The notes beneath the pieces were generated by a model that was not told the DNA's origin, did no database searches, and saw only the letters and a list, made by a program, of their open reading frames with translations. A stretch of DNA of 59,521 bases, from NCBI RefSeq assembly GCF_008369295.1, contig NZ_VOBG01000030.1, forward strand, positions 1-59,521, written 5' to 3'. Below are positions 54,525-59,521 of the stretch, piece after piece. The DNA comes from Pseudomonas sp. ANT_H4 (GTDB lineage Bacteria; Pseudomonadota; Gammaproteobacteria; Pseudomonadales; Pseudomonadaceae). How positions within the stretch are numbered: the first letter of the stretch is position 1; each line of letters starts with the position of its first letter. Both the position numbers and the translations under genes were made by a program.

Positions 54525-55292
54525 TTACAGGTGGTAACCGTAGGATTTGATAACGGCAGCGGCTTTCGGCCCTTTGAGGTAGTCAGCCAGTGCCTTGGCG
54601 GCCGGGTTGTCCTTGCCTTTGTTGAGGATCACCGCGTCTTGTTTGATCGGGTCGTGCATGGTTTCTGGAACGATCCAGGCCGAGCCGCTGCTGACTTTGC
54701 CGTCTTTATAGATCTGCGACAAGGCAACAAAGCCCACTTCGGCATTGCCGGTGGACACAAACTGATAGGCCTGGGTGATGTTCTGACCTTCGACGAGCTT
54801 GTCCTTGACCTTGTCGGTCAGGCCCAGCTTGGCCAGCACCTGGGTCGCGGCGAGACCGTAAGGCGCGGCTTTGGGGTTGGCGATGGACAGGTGCTTGTAG
54901 TCATTTTTCTTCAGTACGTCGCCCTTGGCATCGACATAACCTTCCTTGGCCGACCACAGCGCCAAGGTGCCGACGGCGTAAGTGAAGCGCGAACCCTTGA
55001 CGGTAGCGCCTTCGCTTTCGAGCTTTTGCGGGGTGGTGTCGTCGGCGCTGAGGAACACCTCAAACGGCGCGCCGTTCTTGATTTGGGCGTAGAACTGGCC
55101 GGTGGCACCGTAGGCGGCGACCAGTTTGTGGCCGGTGTCTTTTTCGAAATCAGCGGCAATTGCCTGGATTGGCGCGGTGAAGTTGGCGGCCACGGCCACC
55201 TGGACTTCATCGGCCTGGGCCGAGCCGAAGGCAAAGAGGGCGATAAACATTGCGAGGGTGGTCGGGGCCAGGCGTGAAGCGCGAATCATCAT
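54525..55292 (-). CDS. modA: Periplasmic molybdate-binding protein
   Basis: 255 aa, signal peptide to about 28 (FGSAQA). AVAANFTAPIQAIAADFEKD and GATGQFYAQIKNGAPFEVFL hold the oxyanion-binding Ser/Thr positions. Binds molybdate or tungstate for ModBC. AGGAG before the ATG. Confidence 0.93.
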   Translation of the reverse strand: MMIRASRLAPTTLAMFIALFAFGSAQADEVQVAVAANFTAPIQAIAADFEKDTGHKLVAAYGATGQFYAQIKNGAPFEVFLSADDTTPQKLESEGATVKGSRFTYAVGTLALWSAKEGYVDAKGDVLKKNDYKHLSIANPKAAPYGLAATQVLAKLGLTDKVKDKLVEGQNITQAYQFVSTGNAEVGFVALSQIYKDGKVSSGSAWIVPETMHDPIKQDAVILNKGKDNPAAKALADYLKGPKAAAVIKSYGYHL

Positions 55293-55347
55293 GAAGCAGC
55301 TCCTTTGGGGCCGCCTGTGGCGGCTTGTTATAGGCAGAGGGTTAAAT

Positions 55348-55371
55348 CGCTATGTAGATGAATATATAGCG
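55348..55371. promoter_or_regulatory. ModE-type operator upstream of modA
   Basis: CGCTATGTA-GATGAA-TATATAGCG has 9-bp arms with one mismatch, 56 bp before the modA ATG. It matches the known ModE box (CGCTATATA half-sites in inverted order). ModE with molybdate represses modABC. No modE gene lies in the window. Confidence 0.75.
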
Positions 55372-55442
55372 GTTAGCCATCGGCGGTACAGTGCCACGTT
55401 GCCTCAGGCCAGCGTGTTGATGATCTCCCGGTGAGGGTGATG

Positions 55443-56507
55443 TCAGGTTCTGCCGAGCTTCTCCAGGGTTTGGCGGGCCAGTTCCAGGGTCAGGTCGTAG
55501 GTGGAAATGTCTTTACCCAGGCGCAGCGCCTGGCCCGCCCACAGGTTGCTGAAGCCTGCTTCATCCTTGGCCCGTAGCGGCATCAGTGCGCCGCCGGACA
55601 GCGGGAAGGCCGGCGCCGTCGGGTTGATTGCCCCCAGTTCGCGCATCACTCGGTTGATGATGCCGCGCGCCGGGCGCCCGGTGAACAGGTTGGTCAGCGC
55701 CGTTTCGCTGGCCTGGGCGGTGCGCAAGGCATGGTGGTGCGATGGCGTGACATTGGCCTCGGGTGTGAACAGGTACGCTGTACCCATCTGCACCGCCGAC
55801 GCACCAAGGGCGAAAGCGGCAGCAATGCCCCGGGCATCACCGATCCCGCCGGCGGCAATCACCGGCACGCTGACGGCATCGACGATCTGCGGCACCAGGG
55901 CCATGGTGCCGATCTGGCTGCTGAGGTCTGCGCTAAGGAACATCCCGCGATGACCGCCTGCCTCAAAGCCCATGGCGATGATCGCATCGCAGCCGTGCTG
56001 CTCAAGCCAGATGGCTTCTTCCACCGTGGTGGCTGATGACAGTACTTTCGCGCCGGTAGCCTTTACCCGATCCAGCAGGGCTTTTTCCGGCAGGCCAAAG
56101 TGAAAACTGACGACTTCTGGGCGGAATCCTTCCACCACTTGGCAGGCGGCATCGTCGAAGGGCGCGCGGTTGGACACGGGTGCCGGTGCCTCAAAATCGG
56201 CGCCCAGTTCGCGGTAGTAAGGTTTCAGCAGGTTTTTCCACTCAGCGTCGCGCTCGGCGTTGGGTGTGGGCGGCTTGTGGCAAAAGAAGTTGACGTTCAG
56301 CGGCGTTGAGCTGTGTTGGCGAATGGCGGTCAGCGCTTCACGCAGTTGTTCGATGCTCAGCGCTGCGGCAGGCATCGAGCCCAGCGCGCCGGCCTTGTTG
56401 GCGGCGATGACCATGGCCAGGCCAGTGGCGCCAGCCATGGGCGCCTGGATGATCGGCAGTTTGATGCCAAGCAGGTCGAGAATTCGGGTGTCTGGCCAGG
56501 TGCTCAT
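55443..56507 (-). CDS. Nitronate monooxygenase
   Basis: 354 aa FMN TIM barrel. IIQAPMAGATG at the N-terminus, VSFHFGLP, GFEAGGHRG (with the catalytic His) and VIAAGGIGDARGIAAA are the family motifs. Oxidises propionate-3-nitronate or alkyl nitronates. ATG with GGAGAAG. Monocistronic. Confidence 0.86.
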   Translation of the reverse strand: MSTWPDTRILDLLGIKLPIIQAPMAGATGLAMVIAANKAGALGSMPAAALSIEQLREALTAIRQHSSTPLNVNFFCHKPPTPNAERDAEWKNLLKPYYRELGADFEAPAPVSNRAPFDDAACQVVEGFRPEVVSFHFGLPEKALLDRVKATGAKVLSSATTVEEAIWLEQHGCDAIIAMGFEAGGHRGMFLSADLSSQIGTMALVPQIVDAVSVPVIAAGGIGDARGIAAAFALGASAVQMGTAYLFTPEANVTPSHHHALRTAQASETALTNLFTGRPARGIINRVMRELGAINPTAPAFPLSGGALMPLRAKDEAGFSNLWAGQALRLGKDISTYDLTLELARQTLEKLGRT

Positions 56508-56641
56508 GGATTGCTTCTCCAGCGTTGAAACACTTAGGAATGGCTACGGGTTGCTTTTAGCAGGGGTAGATAGCGCAAGGCCAGTCTGTATTACTCACTG
56601 GACGAGCCCGGCCTTTCGTGCGGGGTTGTTATGGGGCGGGG

Positions 56642-57733
56642 TCAGTCGTTGGCCTGCCCAAGTACCTCAAGGGCGAGTGATCCGCTTTCTGCCGTGCTTT
56701 CCCGCTCCAGCAACTGCCGCTTGCGCTCAACCCCCCAACGATATCCCGACAGGTTGCCATCGCTGCGCACCACGCGATGGCAGGGAATTGCCACCGCCAG
56801 GCTGTTGGCGCCACAGGCCTGGGCCACAGCGCGAAAGGAGGCCGGGGCGCCGATACGCTTGGCAATCTCTGCGTAGCTGGCGGTGCTGCCCACAGGGATT
56901 TCTCGCAAGGCTTGCCAGACCCGTTCCTGGAAGGCGGTGCCGCGTAAATCCAGGGGCAAGTCCAGGCCCAGCGCTGGCGCTTCGACAAAGCCCACCACTT
57001 GGGCAATCAGTTGTTCGAAGTCACGGTCCGCGCCAATGAGATACGCGCGGGGAAATTGATCCTGCAGGTCACGCAACAGCTTGTCCGGATCATCCCCGAG
57101 CAGAATTGCGCAAACCCCTCGATTGCTCTGCGCCACCACAATTGCCCCCAGCGAGCATTGGCCAACGGCGAAGCGGATATCGCTGTTAGTGCCGCCGGCC
57201 TTGTAGTCGCTGGGTTTCATGCCGAGCAACCGGTCGGCTGATTCGTAGAAGCGACTGTTGGAGTTGAAGCCCGCGTTGTACAACGCATCGGTCACTGACT
57301 GACGATCCTTGAGGCCTTCTCGCATTTTGCGTGAGCGATGGGCGCTGGCATATCCCTTGGGGGTCAGGCCGGTGACGGTCTTGAACACGCGGTGAAAGTG
57401 GAAGGGGCTCAAGCCAGCGAGGCTGGCCAGGGTTTCCAGGCTTGGGAGGTTCTCGGCCTGCTCGATATGTCGGCAGGCGGTGGCCACTAGTTGGGCGTGG
57501 CGCTGGGCAATTTGGGTTTGATCCCCTGAGGCGCGTTTACTTGGGCGATAGCCGGCGGCTTCGGCTTGTTGTGGCGTGTCGAAGAACTCGACGTTTTCCG
57601 GGCGCGGCAGGCGCGAGGCACTGCTGGGGCGGCAATAGACACCGGTGGTTTTTACGCCGTAGACAAACGCCAGGTCAGCCTTGGGGTCGCGGGCGACAAT
57701 CGCGGCCCAGCGCGGGTCTTGTTCAATGGTCAT
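56642..57733 (-). CDS. ada: Ada-type methyltransferase/regulator with altered N-terminal zinc site
   Basis: 363 aa. Domains: N-terminal Ada domain (1-75), AraC helix-turn-helix (about 85-180, SPFHFHRVFKTVTGLTPKGY) and O6-methylguanine-DNA methyltransferase (from about 185) with acceptor Cys318 in IPCHRVV. In the N-terminal domain Cys34 (GVYCRPSS) is kept, but the positions of the other three zinc cysteines of E. coli Ada are Ser38, Ser65 and Ala68. Thus phosphotriester sensing by the zinc-thiolate route looks lost or changed, while base repair should work. Lies 87 bp downstream of alkB. Confidence 0.87.
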   Translation of the reverse strand: MTIEQDPRWAAIVARDPKADLAFVYGVKTTGVYCRPSSASRLPRPENVEFFDTPQQAEAAGYRPSKRASGDQTQIAQRHAQLVATACRHIEQAENLPSLETLASLAGLSPFHFHRVFKTVTGLTPKGYASAHRSRKMREGLKDRQSVTDALYNAGFNSNSRFYESADRLLGMKPSDYKAGGTNSDIRFAVGQCSLGAIVVAQSNRGVCAILLGDDPDKLLRDLQDQFPRAYLIGADRDFEQLIAQVVGFVEAPALGLDLPLDLRGTAFQERVWQALREIPVGSTASYAEIAKRIGAPASFRAVAQACGANSLAVAIPCHRVVRSDGNLSGYRWGVERKRQLLERESTAESGSLALEVLGQAND

Positions 57734-57820
57734 GGGCGACAGCTCGGCAGGAGACAGAGGGCAGGATAGTCGTTGTGATCAACCTAGGCACTCCGGTGCT
57801 TGCGGTCAAATTTGAAGCCT

Positions 57821-58501
57821 TCAACCCGCTGTGCGAAACGTCAGGTTGATGCGTTGGGGGCCCATGACTGCATGCAGGCCTTCGTTGATTGGCATTACCC
57901 CGTGAAAGCGCAGGCGATCCACGCCGCCCCAGACCACCACGTCGCCATGGAACAACGAGACTTTTTGCGTCTTGTCACTGCGCTCATGGCCGCCAAACAG
58001 AAACACTGCAGGCAAACCCAGAGACACCGAGACCACGGGTGCCGTGTAGCAGCGTTCGTTCTTGTCCTGGTGCAGAGACATCTTGGCCCCCGGCACATAG
58101 CGGTTGATCAGGCAGGCGTCCGGCTTAAAACCGTCGAACCCTGCATGCGCCGCTGCCATCACCGCCAGTTCGCGTAATGTTGCTGGCAGCTGCGGCCAGG
58201 GTTGCTGGCGAGTAGGGTCGATGGTTGTGTAGCGGTAGCTTGTACGGTCAGTGGTCCAGCCCAGGGCGCCACAACTGCTGAGAGCGGCCGACATGGTAAA
58301 GCCGCCTGGAGTGACCATTTGCCGAAACGGTGACTGGGCCAACACGGCCCGGAGCTCAGGCAGCAGGCGCTCGACCCAGGGCAGGGCATAACCCCTGAGG
58401 ACGTAGGATTGTTCACCTATTTGTTCGCGGCCTGCGGGTTGTTGCAAAGCTTCGTCGGTAAACAGGTCTGCGGTAGGGCCGGGAATCGGCTTACTGCGCA
58501 T
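57821..58501 (-). CDS. alkB: AlkB, 2OG/Fe(II) DNA dealkylase
   Basis: 226 aa. Iron ligands His144 and Asp146 (LHQDKNE) and His200 (RFHGV), 2-oxoglutarate arginines in RINLTFR (217, 223), nucleotide-recognition lid at TDRTSYRYT. Removes methyl groups from 1-methyladenine and 3-methylcytosine. Its ATG overlaps the end of the truncated oxygenase frame, so it was probably the second gene of an operon. Confidence 0.92.
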   Translation of the reverse strand: MRSKPIPGPTADLFTDEALQQPAGREQIGEQSYVLRGYALPWVERLLPELRAVLAQSPFRQMVTPGGFTMSAALSSCGALGWTTDRTSYRYTTIDPTRQQPWPQLPATLRELAVMAAAHAGFDGFKPDACLINRYVPGAKMSLHQDKNERCYTAPVVSVSLGLPAVFLFGGHERSDKTQKVSLFHGDVVVWGGVDRLRFHGVMPINEGLHAVMGPQRINLTFRTAG

Positions 58502-58730
58502 CGTGAAAAATCACTCCCAAGGTATGACGCTCGCCACTGTGCAGAACACTGACCCCATGACGCAAGGTCACCCGATGAAATCCCCGGGCACTGGGCATCG
58601 GCCGCTGATTGACGGCGAAGATCCCCGCGTCACCCTTGTTTAGCGGTACCGCTTGGGCGCGGGATTGCATCCGTGGGCGGATGAGGAAGGCATCGGCGAA
58701 TTCCTGTGGCAGCGGTTGAGTGCTGCCAGT
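58491..58730 (-). pseudogene. 2OG-Fe(II) oxygenase, C-terminal remnant
   Basis: The open stretch reads LPQEFADAFLIRPRMQSRAQ, AVPLNKGDAGIFAVNQRPMP, GFHRVTLRHGVSVLHSGERH and TLGVIFHDAQ. This is the end of a small dioxygenase usually found beside alkB. The reading frame is closed by TAG at 58731-58733 and there is no start codon or N-terminal HxD part. The remnant still overlaps the alkB start by 11 bases. Confidence 0.72.
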
Positions 58731-58775
58731 CTAGGAAGTCGCCAAGTGTGTGGCACTCCGATGCTTGCGCTCGAA

Positions 58776-58943
58776 TTACAGGGCCTTGCTGACTTTTATA
58801 TCGCTGATTACATCGTCGGCAGCGTGAATCTTAGCCAAGGCTTGCTTGGCCTCTTCGACACTGCCGGATGCCAATTGGGCAAATTCAAAGCGCGGTTGGC
58901 CGTCGAGCTTGTACTTGATGACGTATTTGGTGGTTTGAGTCAC
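58776..58943 (-). CDS. Small hypothetical protein
   Basis: 55 aa from a GTG start (AGGA upstream): TQTTKYVIKYKLDGQPRFEF, then SVEEAKQALAKIHAADD. Predicted beta-beta-alpha. No family named. Confidence 0.6.
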   Translation of the reverse strand: MTQTTKYVIKYKLDGQPRFEFAQLASGSVEEAKQALAKIHAADDVISDIKVSKAL

Positions 58944-58972
58944 GGTCTTTCCTGTCGGCAATAGTTGCGCAA

Positions 58973-59275
58973 TCAGCTCAGTTTGGAGTTGGTGCGGCGA
59001 ACAATGCGAATTTTGTGGGACAAGGTCGGCACGCGGGTGACGCTGATGGCCCGACGGTTGACGGTGTCCAGGGTGATGTTCCAGAAGCCGGTGCTTGGTG
59101 CGGTGATCTTGGCCGGAAACTTATCGAATGCGCCACCATGGTAAGTATGGCGACCACCGTTCTTGAAGCTGCGAAAATTCGCATCGCTCATCAGACGGAT
59201 ATTACAAATCTGCGAGCATTCGATGACGACAATGTCCCCTTCGTTAAGGTGCTCGCGCTGGTGGATGAATTTCAT
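58973..59275 (-). CDS. DUF1883 protein
   Basis: 100 aa from MKFIHQREHLNEGDIVVIEC with GGAGA upstream. Body FRSFKNGGRHTYHGGAFDKFP, then STGFWNITLDTV matches the all-beta DUF1883 fold; family role unknown (some partner TIR domains). A longer frame upstream lacks support. Confidence 0.75.
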   Translation of the reverse strand: MKFIHQREHLNEGDIVVIECSQICNIRLMSDANFRSFKNGGRHTYHGGAFDKFPAKITAPSTGFWNITLDTVNRRAISVTRVPTLSHKIRIVRRTNSKLS

Positions 59276-59426
59276 GAGGTGTCTCCAGAAGGGCTTTTTC
59301 TGAAAAATCAGAATGATACGTAGGTTAAGATGGAGTTTATCAGCCCCAGCACGTTTATTATCGGGTCGTCGTCGGCGTCTCCGACAATTTAAAACAGGGC
59401 GGTTGCAGGAGCTGAGTGCAACACGG

Positions 59427-59521
59427 TCATTGAATTGAAGCTGGAGCATCATGCCGCATAGCCATGGCCTTCTGCATCACCTCGCCCATAACTTCGATTG
59501 GGCATTTGAAGTCGAAGCGCT
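59427..59521 (-). mobile_element. Transposase C-terminus, probably IS30 family, cut by the window edge
   Basis: 30 codons end the window: RFDFKCPIEVMGEVMQKAMA and MRHDAPASIQ before TGA. The RxF.FKxPxEV pattern is the end of IS30-type transposases. Just beyond the stop, GTTGCACTCAGCTCCTGCAA (minus strand) could be the terminal inverted repeat, placing the element edge near 59390-59422. Confidence 0.6.

Overview
The window reads as chromosome of a Pseudomonas of the P. fluorescens group. The gene content (OprB porin, FecI/FecR/TonB receptor, ars, mod, azl and nonphosphorylating rhamnose genes), the high GC, purine-rich ribosome sites and short REP-type palindromes (core GTGGCGAGCGGGCTTG or GTGGCGAGGGAGCTTG) all fit. 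This assignment is made from the sequence and family knowledge only; no database was searched.

Layout. 1-464: start of nrdB with two NrdR boxes over its promoter. 465-1379: a PLP-dependent serine/threonine dehydratase. 1505-12071: a complete L-rhamnose module on the minus strand (MFS carrier, L-rhamnonate dehydratase, KDR aldolase, lactaldehyde dehydrogenase, rhamnonolactonase, RhaM mutarotase, RhaT symporter, rhamnose dehydrogenase, then an OprB porin beyond a REP pair), with a divergent LysR regulator. Together these would carry rhamnose from outer membrane uptake to pyruvate plus lactate. 12112-16153: iron-starvation sigma factor, FecR and TonB-dependent receptor behind a probable Fur site. 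16181-24018: a sulfonate-type ABC importer, a divergent molbindin (Mop/SsuF-like), a C-S lyase, an MFS carrier and periplasmic gamma-glutamyltransferase, which hang together as an organosulfur neighbourhood.

24260-26752: tRNA-Cys and the remains of a small integrated element. The 3' half of the tRNA plus its terminator is repeated 2.36 kb away, and the interval holds a truncated tyrosine integrase, a glycine-zipper protein and other accessory genes. 26840-39293 is a mosaic of small and accessory genes: RDD protein, two LysE exporters, tRNA-Leu, a PQQ-type sugar dehydrogenase, an IS5 relic, a glutathione transferase, an acetyltransferase broken by one stop codon, a GFA enzyme, a DinB protein, a DUF533 protein, an outer membrane protein and a SLOG (DUF2493) protein.

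39370-42888: MgtA Mg2+ ATPase with a long unusual upstream region. 42995-45869: arsRBCH with an ArsR palindrome. 46012-49799: azlCD and small genes. 49868-52674: ABC-F ATPase and a poxvirus-type topoisomerase IB. 52759-55371: modABC behind a ModE-type palindrome. 55443-59275: nitronate monooxygenase, then an alkylation-repair pair (alkB, ada) preceded by a truncated 2OG-Fe(II) oxygenase, then two small genes. The last 95 bases are the end of a transposase.

No rRNA, CRISPR array, complete prophage or obvious new defence system was seen. The most useful leads are the tRNA-Cys element remnant, the mgtA leader, the ModE and NrdR operators, the Ada variant lacking three zinc cysteines, and several freshly decaying genes.
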